A stretch of DNA of 64,000 nucleotides from Anderseniella sp963700895 (GCA_963700895.1 CAVOZI010000008.1:124001-188000); one strand, 5' to 3'; positions 33,012 to 42,943 are shown, numbered from the stretch's first letter. The notes: a model not told the origin generated them from the letters alone. Numbers and translations: made by a program.

Positions 33012-33899
33012 ATGCGCAAGGTAACAGTCGCAGCCACGCAGATGGCTTGCACCGACGTGGTGAAGGAGAACGTCGAGCGCGGCGAGAAGTTGGTGCGCGA
33101 TGCCCATGCCAAGGGCGCCAACATCGCGCTGCTCCAGGAGCTTTTCGAGGGATATTACTTTTGCCAGGACGAACTGCCCGAGTTCCACAAGCGCGCCCTG
33201 CCGGCTGAAGGCCACCCCACCATCGAACACTTCCGCGGTGTGGCGAAGGAACTCGACATGGTGCTGCCGGTGTCATTCTACGAACTGGCTGGCAATGCCC
33301 GGTTCAATTCCGTTGCCATCATCGATGCTGACGGCAAGAATCTCGGCATCTACCGGAAAACCCACATTCCCCACGGCTCCGGCTACCAGGAGAAATATTA
33401 TTTCTCGCCCGGCGACACCGGCTTCAAGGTCTGGGATACCGCTTTCGGCCGCATCGGCGTTGGCATCTGCTGGGACCAGTGGTTCCCCGAAACGGCCCGT
33501 TCCATGGCGCTGATGGGCGCGGAACTGCTGTTCTTCCCGACGGCAATCGGCTCTGAACTGCTTGATCCGTCATGGGATTCGGCTGGTCACTGGCAGCGCG
33601 TGCAGCAAGGTCACGCCGGCGCCAACCTGATGCCGCTCATCGCCTCCAACCGCATCGGCACTGAACCGGGCCGGAAGGGGACGGAGATGACATTCTACGG
33701 CTCGTCGTTCATTGCCGGTTTCACGGGAGAGAAGGTTGCCGAGGCTGACCGGGAGTTGGAAACTGTGCTGACACACGAATTCGACCTGGATGACCTGGCC
33801 GAAAAACGCAGCTATTGGGGCATATTCCGCGACAGGCGGCCGGAAGTCTATGATCGCGTCATATCGCTTGATGGCAAGGCGTCGGTTTTTGGCAATTGA
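33012..33899 (+). CDS. aguB: N-carbamoylputrescine amidase
   Basis: The 295-residue nitrilase-superfamily enzyme converts N-carbamoylputrescine to putrescine, CO2 and ammonia. The Glu-Lys-Cys triad is visible: E43 in LLQELFEGYYF, K116 in YRKTHIPHG and C153 in GVGICWDQWFPE. The segment HIPHGSGYQEKYYFSPGDTGF is characteristic of AguB. Length is normal. It lies 6 nt after aguA, completing the agmatine-to-putrescine route. Confidence 0.95.
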   Translation: MRKVTVAATQMACTDVVKENVERGEKLVRDAHAKGANIALLQELFEGYYFCQDELPEFHKRALPAEGHPTIEHFRGVAKELDMVLPVSFYELAGNARFNSVAIIDADGKNLGIYRKTHIPHGSGYQEKYYFSPGDTGFKVWDTAFGRIGVGICWDQWFPETARSMALMGAELLFFPTAIGSELLDPSWDSAGHWQRVQQGHAGANLMPLIASNRIGTEPGRKGTEMTFYGSSFIAGFTGEKVAEADRELETVLTHEFDLDDLAEKRSYWGIFRDRRPEVYDRVISLDGKASVFGN

Positions 33900-34037
33900 G
33901 CCACGCCATGGCGGCTAACGCCCCCTATGGGGAGAGTTGCCAGGCGGACCCGAAATCCCTGCGCACTGAAACAGGGTCCGGATCCGCCCGGCTTCACCTT
34001 CCGGGCCGGGGGAGACCGGGAAGATGTCTCGTCGTCG

Positions 34038-34517
34038 TCAATGATGCGCCTTGATGGCGATCTTCTTCGACTTTGTCTGCGCCTCCGGTGCCTTTGGCAG
34101 CGTGATCTTCAGCACGCCGTTCTTGAACACCGCGTCTATCTTGTCTTCGTCGATCGGGCAGGGCAGGCGCGTGGCGCGCTCGAACATGCCGTAGCTTCTT
34201 TCGACGACGTGATAGTCCTTGTCCTTCTTCTCGGTCTCGGACTCCTTCTCGCCCTTGACCGTAAGCACCTCGCCGGCAAGCGAGATGTCGATATCCTTCT
34301 CCTCGACACCCGGCAATTCGACCGTCAACTCGATCTCCTTGTCCGTCTCCGACAGGTCTGCCCGGGGAGACATCTTGCCATTCCCCGATGCAAACGGCAG
34401 GTGTCCGCCGTGGGTGAAATCCTCGAACACGCGATCAATCTCGCGGTGCAGGTTGGAAAACAGGTCATCGCTCTTTCCGCTGCTGCCCCAAAGTCTTGGC
34501 AAAAGTGGATTGGCCAT
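34038..34517 (-). CDS. Hsp20/alpha-crystallin family small heat-shock protein
   Basis: The 159-residue holdase chaperone has an N-terminal arm (PLLPRLWGSSGKSDDLFSNLHREIDRVFEDF) and an alpha-crystallin domain of about residues 50-140 (PRADLSETDKEIELTVELPGVEEKDIDISLAGEVLTVKGEK, RSYGMFERATRLP). The final FKNGVLKITLPKAPEA contains the conserved GVL motif, and a basic C-terminal tail (KSKKIAIKAHH) ends the protein. GGAGAGAA precedes the start. No ROSE element or CIRCE repeat was recognised upstream. It is convergent with aguB. Confidence 0.93.
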   Translation of the reverse strand: MANPLLPRLWGSSGKSDDLFSNLHREIDRVFEDFTHGGHLPFASGNGKMSPRADLSETDKEIELTVELPGVEEKDIDISLAGEVLTVKGEKESETEKKDKDYHVVERSYGMFERATRLPCPIDEDKIDAVFKNGVLKITLPKAPEAQTKSKKIAIKAHH

Positions 34518-34606
34518 CGAAGTTCTCTCCTTGTACGAACGATAAGGTACAGGTTATCCGTAAAGGGATACATAACGGCAGCGGCCCCGGGCATCTTTGA
34601 CCAAAA

Positions 34607-36250
34607 TCAAACGTCAGGATTTTTTGGCTGGAAGGCATCCTTGCCTGGAGCAGCGTCGAGAAGCAGCCGCGTGTACGGGTGCGCGGGGCTTGCATAGACC
34701 TTCGCGGTCAGTCCCTTTTCGACAACCTCACCCTTCTGCATCACCATGATCCGGTCGCAGATTTGTGCTGCCACGCGCAAGTCGTGGGTGATGAACAGCA
34801 TGGCGAGGTCAAACCGCTTGCGCACATCGTCGAGCAGTTTCAGGACCTGAGCCTGCACCGACACGTCGAGCGCCGAAACGGCTTCATCGGCAATCAGCAC
34901 CTTCGGTTCCATGGCCAGCGCGCGCGCAATGCAGATGCGCTGCCGCTGGCCGCCTGAGAACTGGTGCGGGAAGCGGTCGAGGGCGGCAGCCGAAAGGCCG
35001 ACGATCTCCATCAGGCTGCCGGCCCGCTTCAGCGCCTCCGCCTCGGAGAGACCGAAATTCATCGGCCCCTCGATGATCGACTGGCCAACCGTGCGGCGGG
35101 GGTTGAGCGAACGGTACGGGTCCTGGAACACCACCTGGACGTCCCGCCTGTACGGCCGCATCTGGGCTGGCGACAGACCGGCGATGTTCTTGCCGTCGAT
35201 GAGCACTTCACCAGCAGTCGGATCGATCAGCCGGACGATGCAGCGCGCCACCGTCGACTTTCCGGAGCCCGACTCGCCGACAACGCCCAGCGTCTCGCCC
35301 CGGCGCACTTCCAGCTCCACCTGTTTCGCTGCGTGCACCACGCGGCCGGCGCCGAACCAGCCGGTTGCGCCATACACCTTCTCCAGCCCCCGGGCGGCGA
35401 GGATGGGTTCTCCCGCCGTTATCGGCTTGCGCTTCGGCGGCACCAGGCTCGGCACCGAGCTGATCAGCATCTTCGTGTAGGGTTCGCGCGGCCGCTTCAG
35501 TATCTGCTCCGCCGTTCCCTGTTCCACCACCTTGCCCTGCTGCATCACCACCACCCGGTCGGCAATCTCGGCCACGACGCCGAAATCGTGGGTGATGAAC
35601 ATCACGCCGGTGCCGTGGCGCTTCTGGATGTCCTTGATGAGGTCGAGGATCTGCGCCTGTGTGGTCACGTCGAGCGCGGTCGTCGGCTCATCGGCGATCA
35701 GCAGCGCCGGTTCCAGCGCCAGCGCCATGGCGATCATGATGCGCTGCCGCTGCCCGCCGGAAAGCTGGTGCGGGTAGCTGTCCACCATCTGCTCGACGTC
35801 TGGCAGGTTGACGTCCTTCATCACCTCTATCACCCGGGCGCGGATTTCGGCCGCAGACATCCGGGTATGGATTTCCAGCATCTCGCCGATCTGGTCGCCC
35901 ACCCGCATGACCGGGTTGAGCGCAGTCATCGGTTCCTGGAAGATCATCGCCATCTTGACGCCGCGCAGGCCTCGCAATTCGGCGTCGGACTTTTTCAGCA
36001 AGTCCTCGCCCTGCAACAGCGCCTCGCCGGCCACCGGAGTCAGTTCCTTGCGCGGAATGAGACCCATCACCGTTTGCGCCGTGACCGACTTGCCGGAGCC
36101 GGACTCGCCTACCACGCAAACGATCTCGCCGCGTCCCACGGCGAACGAAACGTCCTCTACCGCATACTTGCGATCCGCACCCCTGGGCAGGGTGACCGAC
36201 AGCCCACGTACGTCCAGAACCAGCGTTTCGTCTGACTTGCGCCTGGCCAT
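34607..36250 (-). CDS. dipeptide/oligopeptide ABC transporter, fused dual ATPase subunit (DppD-DppF type)
   Basis: The 547-residue protein contains two ABC ATPase domains. The N-terminal one has GESGSGKSVTAQ, LSGGQRQRIMIAMAL and LLIADEPTTALD. The C-terminal one has GESGSGKSTVAR, FSGGQRQRICIARAL and VLIADEAVSALD, whose Walker B ends in DEA instead of DEP. Fused DppDF ATPases are common in alphaproteobacteria. The ATG at 36250 overlaps the permease stop (ATGA); a GTG lies 3 nt earlier. It is last in the SBP, permease, permease, ATPase unit on the minus strand. Confidence 0.93.
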   Translation of the reverse strand: MARRKSDETLVLDVRGLSVTLPRGADRKYAVEDVSFAVGRGEIVCVVGESGSGKSVTAQTVMGLIPRKELTPVAGEALLQGEDLLKKSDAELRGLRGVKMAMIFQEPMTALNPVMRVGDQIGEMLEIHTRMSAAEIRARVIEVMKDVNLPDVEQMVDSYPHQLSGGQRQRIMIAMALALEPALLIADEPTTALDVTTQAQILDLIKDIQKRHGTGVMFITHDFGVVAEIADRVVVMQQGKVVEQGTAEQILKRPREPYTKMLISSVPSLVPPKRKPITAGEPILAARGLEKVYGATGWFGAGRVVHAAKQVELEVRRGETLGVVGESGSGKSTVARCIVRLIDPTAGEVLIDGKNIAGLSPAQMRPYRRDVQVVFQDPYRSLNPRRTVGQSIIEGPMNFGLSEAEALKRAGSLMEIVGLSAAALDRFPHQFSGGQRQRICIARALAMEPKVLIADEAVSALDVSVQAQVLKLLDDVRKRFDLAMLFITHDLRVAAQICDRIMVMQKGEVVEKGLTAKVYASPAHPYTRLLLDAAPGKDAFQPKNPDV

Positions 36251-37146
36251 CACATCTTCCTCGCAATGCGCGGATCAAGCGTGTCCCGCAGGCCGTCGCC
36301 CACCGTGTTCACCGCGAGCACAGTCAGCGCCAGTGCAATGCCGGGATAGAAAATGATCCACGGCGTCAGCTGGAAGTAGGTGCGGCCTTCCGACATGATG
36401 TTGCCCCAACTGGGAATTTCCGGCGGGATGCCGGCGCCCAGGAAGCCGAGAATGGCCTCGGTCAGCATGGCAGAGCCGCAGATATAGGTCGCCTGCACGA
36501 TCAGTGGCGCGATGGTGTTGGGTAGGATATGCCGCCACAGGATGGGCAGCAGCCGGGTGCCCGCCGCGATGGCCGCCTCCACATATGGCTCCTCGCGGAC
36601 CGACAGCACCACCGAACGGACCAGCCGCACCACCCTTGGAATTTCGGGAATGACGATGGCGATGATCACTGTCACCAGCGTGGCGCCCGACAGCGAGATC
36701 AGTGCAATGGCCAGCAGGATGCCGGGAATGGCCATCAGCCCGTCCATCACCCGCATCATGATGGCGTCCAGCCAGCGCAGGTATCCCGATACCAGCCCGA
36801 TGAGGAGGCCGAGCACCACCGCAATGACCGCCACCGTGAGCCCGACCACCAGTGACACCCGCGCACCGTGGATCACCCGCGCCAGCACGTCGCGGCCGAG
36901 AAAGTCGGTGCCGAACCAGAATTCAGCCGATGGCGGCTTCAACCGCTTGATCGGGTTCAGCGCCACCGGGTCGACGGTGAACAGCGGCCCGATGACGGCG
37001 ATGATCACCATCACCACCAGCAGCAGTCCGCCCCAGAAGACGGACGGGTGCCGCCACATGATCGAGGCCAGGCTCGCGTCCTTGCGCGATGACAGCGTGG
37101 TGTCCGCCGATTCCGAGAAATCCACAGGGTTTGCATCGCTCGCCAT
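36250..37146 (-). CDS. dipeptide/oligopeptide ABC transporter permease (DppC type)
   Basis: The 298-residue inner-membrane protein has about six spans. The first (VFWGGLLLVVMVIIAVIGPLF) is followed by FGTDFLGRDVLARVIHGARVSL, characteristic of DppC/OppC. The EAA loop reads EEPYVEAAIAAGTRLLPILWRHILPNTIAPLIVQ. It forms the transport channel with the DppB-type subunit. Its start shares one base with the DppB stop (TGATG at 37144-37148) and its stop overlaps the ATPase start, indicating tight translational coupling. Confidence 0.93.
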   Translation of the reverse strand: MASDANPVDFSESADTTLSSRKDASLASIMWRHPSVFWGGLLLVVMVIIAVIGPLFTVDPVALNPIKRLKPPSAEFWFGTDFLGRDVLARVIHGARVSLVVGLTVAVIAVVLGLLIGLVSGYLRWLDAIMMRVMDGLMAIPGILLAIALISLSGATLVTVIIAIVIPEIPRVVRLVRSVVLSVREEPYVEAAIAAGTRLLPILWRHILPNTIAPLIVQATYICGSAMLTEAILGFLGAGIPPEIPSWGNIMSEGRTYFQLTPWIIFYPGIALALTVLAVNTVGDGLRDTLDPRIARKM

Positions 37147-38090
37147 CAGTACCTGATCCTTGGGTCGAATACGGTGTAGGCCAGGTCAATCAGCAGATTG
37201 ATGAGGATGTACACGAAGCTGAACAGCAGGATGAGCCCCTGGATGATCGGGTAATCGCGCTTCAGCACTGCATCCAGCACCAGCCGCCCGAGGCCGGGGA
37301 TGTTGTAGACGCTCTCCGTCACCACCACGCCGCCGATCAGCAGCGCGATGCCAAGCCCGATAACGGTGACGATGGGCACGGCGGCGTTGCGCAAGGCGTG
37401 CTTCATGAGCACCTTGAACTCGCTCTGGCCCTTGGCGCGCGCTGTGCGCACATAGTCTTCCTGCAGCACCTCCATCACCGAGGCCCGCGTCATCCGGGCA
37501 ATCAGCGCGATATAGATGACCGACAGCGTGATGGTGGGCAGCGTGATGTGGCGCAGGAACGGCCACAGCCCGTCGGTGAACGGTGACTTGTAGCCCTGCA
37601 CCGGCAGCACCTTCAGCTGGATGGCCAGCACGTAGATCAGGATATAGCCCAGCACGAACACCGGAATCGAGAAGCCTGCCACCGAGAACAGCATGACGCC
37701 CCGGTCGATCAGGCTGCCCTGTTTCCAGGCCGCCAGGACGCCCAGCGGTATTGCTACGGCGACGGTGAAAAGTATGGTGGTGAGCGTCAGCAGCAAGGTC
37801 GGCTCGAGCCGCTGCGCAATCAACGTGGTCACCGGCAGGTTGGTGAAGATCGAAATGCCCAGGTCGCCCTGCAGCAGCTGTCCCACCCACTTGGTGAACT
37901 GCACCACGATTGGTTCGTTGAGGCCGAGGTTCTCGCGGATACGGGCAATGTCTTCCGTGGTGGCATAGTCCCCTGCGATGACGGCGGCCGGATCGCCCGG
38001 CGACAGCCGCAACATCAGAAAGACGAACAGCGCCACGACGCCCATCACGGGCACCGTCGCCAGGATTCGCTTGAAGATATAGGCCAGCAT
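37146..38090 (-). CDS. dipeptide/oligopeptide ABC transporter permease (DppB type)
   Basis: The 314-residue inner-membrane protein has about six spans and opens with MLAYIFKRILATVPVMG, a DppB/OppB N-terminus. The LSPGDPAAVIAGDYATTEDIARIRENLGL segment and the EAA loop LQEDYVRTARAKGQSEFKVLMKHALRNAAVPIVTVIG are typical of the family. It follows the solute-binding gene across a hairpin-containing gap and overlaps the DppC-type gene by one base. It is part of a complete peptide-type importer. Confidence 0.93.
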   Translation of the reverse strand: MLAYIFKRILATVPVMGVVALFVFLMLRLSPGDPAAVIAGDYATTEDIARIRENLGLNEPIVVQFTKWVGQLLQGDLGISIFTNLPVTTLIAQRLEPTLLLTLTTILFTVAVAIPLGVLAAWKQGSLIDRGVMLFSVAGFSIPVFVLGYILIYVLAIQLKVLPVQGYKSPFTDGLWPFLRHITLPTITLSVIYIALIARMTRASVMEVLQEDYVRTARAKGQSEFKVLMKHALRNAAVPIVTVIGLGIALLIGGVVVTESVYNIPGLGRLVLDAVLKRDYPIIQGLILLFSFVYILINLLIDLAYTVFDPRIRY

Positions 38091-38149
38091 GGGGTGCCTT
38101 TTCGGGCTGCGTTTCGCCTGCGCCTGCCGGCAATCGGCAGGGAACCGGG

Positions 38150-38176
38150 AGCGGCGGCCTTGGCAGCCGCCGCCCC
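38150..38176 (-). terminator. intercistronic hairpin between binding-protein and permease genes
   Basis: GCGGCGGC (38151-38158) pairs with GCCGCCGC (38166-38173) around a 7-nt loop, just after the stop of the solute-binding protein gene on the minus strand. No T tract follows. As in other ABC operons, it probably stabilises the binding-protein message or reduces read-through into the permeases. Confidence 0.5.
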
Positions 38177-38196
38177 CTCAGTCTGCTAACCGCCGA

Positions 38197-39780
38197 TCAC
38201 TCGACCGACATGTTCCAGAAGAACTGGACCGGCGACTTGATCAGGCCCTTGACGTTCTTGCGGTAGGCAACCGGCACGAAAAACTGTCCCAGGTGTCCTG
38301 ATGCGCCGATGGCCCAAAGCCGCTCCTGAACCTTTGCAGCTGCCGCTTTCTGCTCCTCGGCGGAGGTGGCATTGGCAAATGCTGCGCGGGCGGCCTCGAG
38401 TTCCTCGTCCTTGGGCCAGCCGAACCAGCCCTTCTCGGGGTTGCCCGAGAAGGCAATGGCGGTCGGGTTCATGACGTCGGCGCCGATCCACCAGGTATGG
38501 AACATGTTCCAGCCGCCGTCGGCCACCGGGTCGCGCTTGGCGCGCCGCGAGGTCAACGTCGACCAGTCCATTGCCTGGACATCCACGGTGAAGCCGGCAT
38601 TGCGCAGCTTCTCGGCGGTGATCAGCGAGAAGCCGGACAGCAGCGGAATGTCGGTCGGCTGCATGATGACGACAGGCGTGCCATCATAGCCGGCGGCCGC
38701 CAGCGCTTCCTTGGCCTTCTCGACGTCCCCGGTTGCCATCAAGTCGGAGCCCGTGTCGTTTTCCAGCGGCGTGCCGCACGGATAGACCGAGTAGCAGGTC
38801 TTCCAGTATTTCGGATCACCCACTGCGCCTTGCATGTAGTCTTCCTGCTTCATGGCCATGATCGCCGACCGGCGCACCTCAGCCTTGTCAAACGGCGGCA
38901 GCAGATGGTTGAAGCGGGCAAAACCGATGCTGCCCAGCGGGTCGTTCAGTTCGACGACCAGATCAGGACTGGCTTCGAGAATCGGGATGAGGTCGTTGGC
39001 GGGTTGCTCGAAGAAGTCCACTTCACCGTTGATCAGGGCGTTCATCGCCGTGGTCTGGTCGGGGAAGTAGGTCCATTCCACACGGTCAACCTTGGCGATC
39101 TTGCCGCCCGATGCCGCGTTTGGCTCTTCGGCGCGCGGCTTGTAGTCGGCGAACTTCTTGTAGACCACCTTCGACCCGGGCACCCATTCCTCCTTCACGA
39201 ACATGAAGGGACCGGACCCGGTATAGTCGGAGATCTGCTCGAACGGATCGGTTTCGGCGACCCGCTTGGGCATGATGAACGGCACGTTCGAAGAGATCTT
39301 GCCAATCGACTCCAGCACCAGGCCATAGGGCTCCTTGAGCTTGAACTGGAAGGTCGAGGCATCGACCGCCGTCATTTCTTCCATCGCGCCCATCAGCTGC
39401 TGGCCCATGCCGTCGCGCGCGCCCCAGCGCTTCAGCGAGGCGATGACGTCCTCGGAGGTCACGTCTGCGCCGTCGTGGAACTTGAGGCCCTCACGCAACT
39501 TGAACGTCCAGGTCTTCTTGTCGTCGGACGTCTCCCAAGTATCTACCATCTGCGGTTGCGGCTCGAACTTTTCGTTCATCGAGAACAGCGTGTCGTAGAT
39601 CAGGTAGCCGTGGTTGCGGGAGATGTAGGCCGTCGTCCAGATCGGATCGAGGTTCTTCAGGTCCGCATGCGGGATGACCCGCAGCACGGACTCGGCGTTT
39701 GCCTGCAAGGTGGGTGCGGCGAACGTGGCTGCCAGTGCAACTGAAGCCGCCATGACACTGCGTCTTGTCCAGCGTAACAT
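38197..39780 (-). CDS. peptide/dipeptide ABC transporter substrate-binding protein (family 5)
   Basis: The 527-residue periplasmic protein has a signal peptide (RWTRRSVMAASVALAATFAAPTLQANA). A family-5 solute-binding fold follows: LRVIPHADLKNLDPIWTTAYISRNHGYLIYDTLF, WTFKLREGLKFHDGADVTSEDVIASLKRW, TGSGPFMFVKEEWVPGSKVVY and SAIMAMKQEDYM. The RR suggests possible Tat export. GGAGGTAGAGT precedes the ATG. It heads the dppBC-type importer unit and is divergent from the amidase gene. The ligand may therefore be an amide or peptide broken down by the amidase and M81 enzyme (inference). Confidence 0.92.
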   Translation of the reverse strand: MLRWTRRSVMAASVALAATFAAPTLQANAESVLRVIPHADLKNLDPIWTTAYISRNHGYLIYDTLFSMNEKFEPQPQMVDTWETSDDKKTWTFKLREGLKFHDGADVTSEDVIASLKRWGARDGMGQQLMGAMEEMTAVDASTFQFKLKEPYGLVLESIGKISSNVPFIMPKRVAETDPFEQISDYTGSGPFMFVKEEWVPGSKVVYKKFADYKPRAEEPNAASGGKIAKVDRVEWTYFPDQTTAMNALINGEVDFFEQPANDLIPILEASPDLVVELNDPLGSIGFARFNHLLPPFDKAEVRRSAIMAMKQEDYMQGAVGDPKYWKTCYSVYPCGTPLENDTGSDLMATGDVEKAKEALAAAGYDGTPVVIMQPTDIPLLSGFSLITAEKLRNAGFTVDVQAMDWSTLTSRRAKRDPVADGGWNMFHTWWIGADVMNPTAIAFSGNPEKGWFGWPKDEELEAARAAFANATSAEEQKAAAAKVQERLWAIGASGHLGQFFVPVAYRKNVKGLIKSPVQFFWNMSVE

Positions 39781-39972
39781 ACTCTACCTCCTTTGGGTTT
39801 CCGGCCACTCCTGCAGCCCTTGGAGCCCCAGTTTAAGGTGTGCAACCAACTGCGAGTCAACGCCACTGTGCGGAATTATCCTGCATGGCCGTCATGCTGC
39901 ACTGTGCTTGTGCAGTTGCGTCATCCTGTTGTTCACTTTGAAAGCAATCCAGAACGTCAGGAGAAGTCATCC

Positions 39973-41391
39973 ATGTCCGGCAAGCCGCTTTGGCAAATGA
40001 GCGCGTGTGATCTTGCAGCCAATATCGCTGCAGGAGAGTTGTCTTGCGAGGAAGCGGTGACAGCTGCGGTTGAGCGCATGCGCGCGGTCAACCCGAAGCT
40101 GAATGCCGTCGTGGACGACATGGGCGACGAGGCCATCGCGCAGGCGAAGCAGCATGATGACCTGTTGGCGAAGTCCGGTCCGCTCGGGCCGCTGCATGGC
40201 GTGCCGGTCACTATCAAGGAAAACGTCGACCAGAAGGGCAGGGCAACGCCCAACGGCGTGGAGGCTTATGCCGGTGTGATCGCGCCGGACGATGCGCCGC
40301 TGGTGAAGAACCTGAAGGCGGCCGGCGCAATTGTCATCGGCCGCACCAACACGCCGGAATTCTCCTTCCGCGCCACCACCACCAATGCCCTGCATGGCCG
40401 CACTTTCAACCCTTGGAATGACACCGCGTCCTCGGGTGGCTCGTCTGGCGGCGCGTCCACCGCCGTCATGGCCGGCATGGGGCCGATCGCGCATGGCAAC
40501 GACATCGGCGGCTCGCTTCGCTATCCGGCTGCCGCCACCGGCGCGGCCACCGTCAAGCCGGGCCTTGGCCGGGTGCCGGCATGGAACCCGTCGCAGAAGG
40601 CCGAGCGTGGACTGCTGGCGCAGGTGATGTCGGTGCAAGGCGTGATCTGCCGCGAGGTGCGCGACGTGCGCGCCGGCATGCAGGCGCTGATCCGCTATGA
40701 TGCGCATGATCCCTGGATGGTGCCTATGGGCTGGGAGAGCCCGCGCCCCGAGGGCAAGATCCGCGTTGCATTCACCAAGAATACCTATGAATTCGATCTG
40801 CATCCGGCCGTCGAAAAGGCGCTCGATACGGCCCGGGACTGCCTGGTGGACGCGGGCTACGAAGTGGTCGAGGCCGACTTGCCGGACCTGCGCGAGGCAG
40901 GCCGCGATGGCGGCAGGGCGCTGTTCGGCGAGGTCAACGCGTTGCTGCGCGGCGAGATCCAGAAACACGGCACCGATGAGCTGAAGTCAATCTTCGCCAA
41001 CTACGATGCCTACTTCAATCCGCCCGACGGTTCGGACCTGCTGCTGCTGATGGCGAAACGCAACCATTATCACCGCCAGTTCAACCTGTTTTTCGAGAAA
41101 TTTCCGCTGGTTCTCACCCCGTTCTTGCCAAAGCCGACCTACGACTGGGACCGCGATGCGCAAGGCATGGACGGCGTCATCGAAACGCTTGGGGCGGGCA
41201 TGTACTCGGTCGCCTTCAACTATACCGGCCTGCCGGCGGGCAACATCCCGGCCAACTACAACGATGGTTTGCCGGTAGGCGTGCAGATCGTCGGCCCGCG
41301 CTTCCGCGAAGACATGATCCTCGACGCGATGGAGGAAATCGAAGCTCGCGTCGGCATCATGGCCGAGCACCTGTTCGGCCGCGAGGCGTGA
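39973..41391 (+). CDS. amidase (amidase signature family)
   Basis: The 472-residue amidase-signature enzyme hydrolyses a carboxamide through a Ser-cisSer-Lys triad. Visible are K82 in VPVTIKENVDQKG, the cis-Ser in SSGGSSGGAS (about S157) and the nucleophile S181 in GNDIGGSLRYPA. The start at 39973 follows AGGAGA; the longer frame upstream runs through the shared promoter region and is rejected. It leads an amidase, M81 peptidase and RidA unit (10- and 30-nt gaps) facing away from a peptide-type importer, so an imported amide or peptide is the likely substrate class. Confidence 0.9.
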   Translation: MSGKPLWQMSACDLAANIAAGELSCEEAVTAAVERMRAVNPKLNAVVDDMGDEAIAQAKQHDDLLAKSGPLGPLHGVPVTIKENVDQKGRATPNGVEAYAGVIAPDDAPLVKNLKAAGAIVIGRTNTPEFSFRATTTNALHGRTFNPWNDTASSGGSSGGASTAVMAGMGPIAHGNDIGGSLRYPAAATGAATVKPGLGRVPAWNPSQKAERGLLAQVMSVQGVICREVRDVRAGMQALIRYDAHDPWMVPMGWESPRPEGKIRVAFTKNTYEFDLHPAVEKALDTARDCLVDAGYEVVEADLPDLREAGRDGGRALFGEVNALLRGEIQKHGTDELKSIFANYDAYFNPPDGSDLLLLMAKRNHYHRQFNLFFEKFPLVLTPFLPKPTYDWDRDAQGMDGVIETLGAGMYSVAFNYTGLPAGNIPANYNDGLPVGVQIVGPRFREDMILDAMEEIEARVGIMAEHLFGREA

Positions 41392-41401
41392 GGCAGGAGG
41401 A

Positions 41402-42913
41402 ATGAGCAGGCCCCGCATTGCCGTCGCCGGTTTCCAGCACGAGACCAATACCTTCGCGCCCATCCTGACGCCGTTCGAGACGTTCGAGGCCGGCGGCGCC
41501 TGGCCCGCGCTGTGCACCGGGCAGGCCGTGCTCGACACCCTGTCCGGCCTCAACCTGCCGATGGGCGGCTTCATCGACGAGGACGATGACTTCGACCTGG
41601 TGCCGATCCTGTGGACCTTCGCCGAACCGGGCGGCTACGTCACCGACGATGCCTTCGACCGCATTGCCGGCATGATCATCGATGGCGTGAAGGCGGCTGG
41701 CCGGATCGACGGCATTTACCTCGACCTGCATGGCGCGATGGTCACCCAGAGCCACGAAGACGGCGAGGCCGAACTGCTGCGCCGCCTGCGCCAGTTGGTG
41801 GGCGATGATCTGCCGATCGCCGTCAGTCTTGATCTGCACGGCAACCTGTCCCGCGCCTTCTTCGAGCGCGCTTCATGCGTCGCCATCTACCGTACCTATC
41901 CGCATGTCGACATGGGCAGCACTGGCGCGCGCGCCCGCAAGCTGCTGCGCGAGCAACTCAATCGCAACGCGCCGTTCGGAAAGGCCTGGCGCCAGCTTGA
42001 TTACATCATCCCCATCCAGGCCCAATCCACCCGGCGTGAGTCCGGCAGAAGACTTTACGGAATGCTGCCCGGTCTCGCCGGAGACGGCGTTTCGTCGGTG
42101 GATTTCGTATTCGGTTTCCCGCCGGCAGACGTCGCAGACTGCGGCTGCTCTGTCTTTGCCTACGGCACGGATCAGTCGGCAGTTGACGCCGCCGCCGATG
42201 CCATGATTGCAGCGCTTCAGGCGGCGGAGGACGAGCTGCACAACCCGCTCATCCCCGCACCGGAAGCCGTGGCGAGGGCGAAGCAGATCGCAAGCGCTGC
42301 GTCGAAACCCGTCGTGATCTGCGATCCGCAGGACAACCCCGGCGCGGGCGCCACAGGGGACACCACAGGCCTGCTCGCCGCACTGGTGGACGGCGGCGCG
42401 CAAGGCGCGATCCTTGGCATGTTGTGGGACCCTGCGACTGCGGCGCAGGCTCACGCCGCCGGCAGGGGTGCCGGGATCGACGTGCACATCGGCGGCAAGT
42501 TTCCCGAACTTGGTACCGGCCCGTTTGCCGCGCGCGTGCGGGTGGAGCGGCTGTCCGATGGCGATTTCATCTTCACCGGTCCCATGTACGGCAAGGCGCA
42601 CGCCCATCTCGGCCCCATGGCGGCGTTGAAAATTCTCGACCGCGATTGCGACCTGACCGTGGTCGTCGGTTCCAACCGAACCCAGAACGCCGACCAGGCG
42701 ATCTTCACCCACCTTGGCCTCAATCCGCCGGACCACAAGATCGTCGGTGTCAAGTCGGCAGTGCATTTCCTCGCCGACTATGAACCGATTGCCGAAACGG
42801 TGATCTTCGCCGAAAGCCCCGGCGCAAACCCGTGCCAGCTTGACCGCATTCCCTATACGCGGTTGCGCCCCGGTGTGCGGCTCGGGCCGAACGGCCCGGC
42901 GTTTGAGCGTTGA
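41402..42913 (+). CDS. M81 family metallopeptidase (MlrC-like)
   Basis: The 503-residue protein has the M81/DUF1485 layout: IAVAGFQHETNTFAP at the N-terminus, YLDLHGAMVTQSHEDGEAELLRRLR and VSLDLHGNLS with the metal-binding Asp and His, YRTYPHVDM, then DNPGAGATGDTTGLLAALVD and NRTQNADQAIFTHLGL in the C-terminal half. MlrC in the microcystin pathway cleaves the linear peptide products. Most homologues have unknown substrates and are found with peptide ABC importers. It lies 10 nt after the amidase gene, so both probably act on the same imported compound. Confidence 0.9.
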   Translation: MSRPRIAVAGFQHETNTFAPILTPFETFEAGGAWPALCTGQAVLDTLSGLNLPMGGFIDEDDDFDLVPILWTFAEPGGYVTDDAFDRIAGMIIDGVKAAGRIDGIYLDLHGAMVTQSHEDGEAELLRRLRQLVGDDLPIAVSLDLHGNLSRAFFERASCVAIYRTYPHVDMGSTGARARKLLREQLNRNAPFGKAWRQLDYIIPIQAQSTRRESGRRLYGMLPGLAGDGVSSVDFVFGFPPADVADCGCSVFAYGTDQSAVDAAADAMIAALQAAEDELHNPLIPAPEAVARAKQIASAASKPVVICDPQDNPGAGATGDTTGLLAALVDGGAQGAILGMLWDPATAAQAHAAGRGAGIDVHIGGKFPELGTGPFAARVRVERLSDGDFIFTGPMYGKAHAHLGPMAALKILDRDCDLTVVVGSNRTQNADQAIFTHLGLNPPDHKIVGVKSAVHFLADYEPIAETVIFAESPGANPCQLDRIPYTRLRPGVRLGPNGPAFER

Positions 42914-42943
42914 CAGTTTTCCTCGCCCTCACAGGAGGCATGA

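Noticed and set aside
33900..34037. Hairpins (for example CCCGGC at 33987 with GCCGGG at 34005) between aguB and hsp20
   Set aside because: The loop is long and no T tract lies on either side, so I do not call a terminator.
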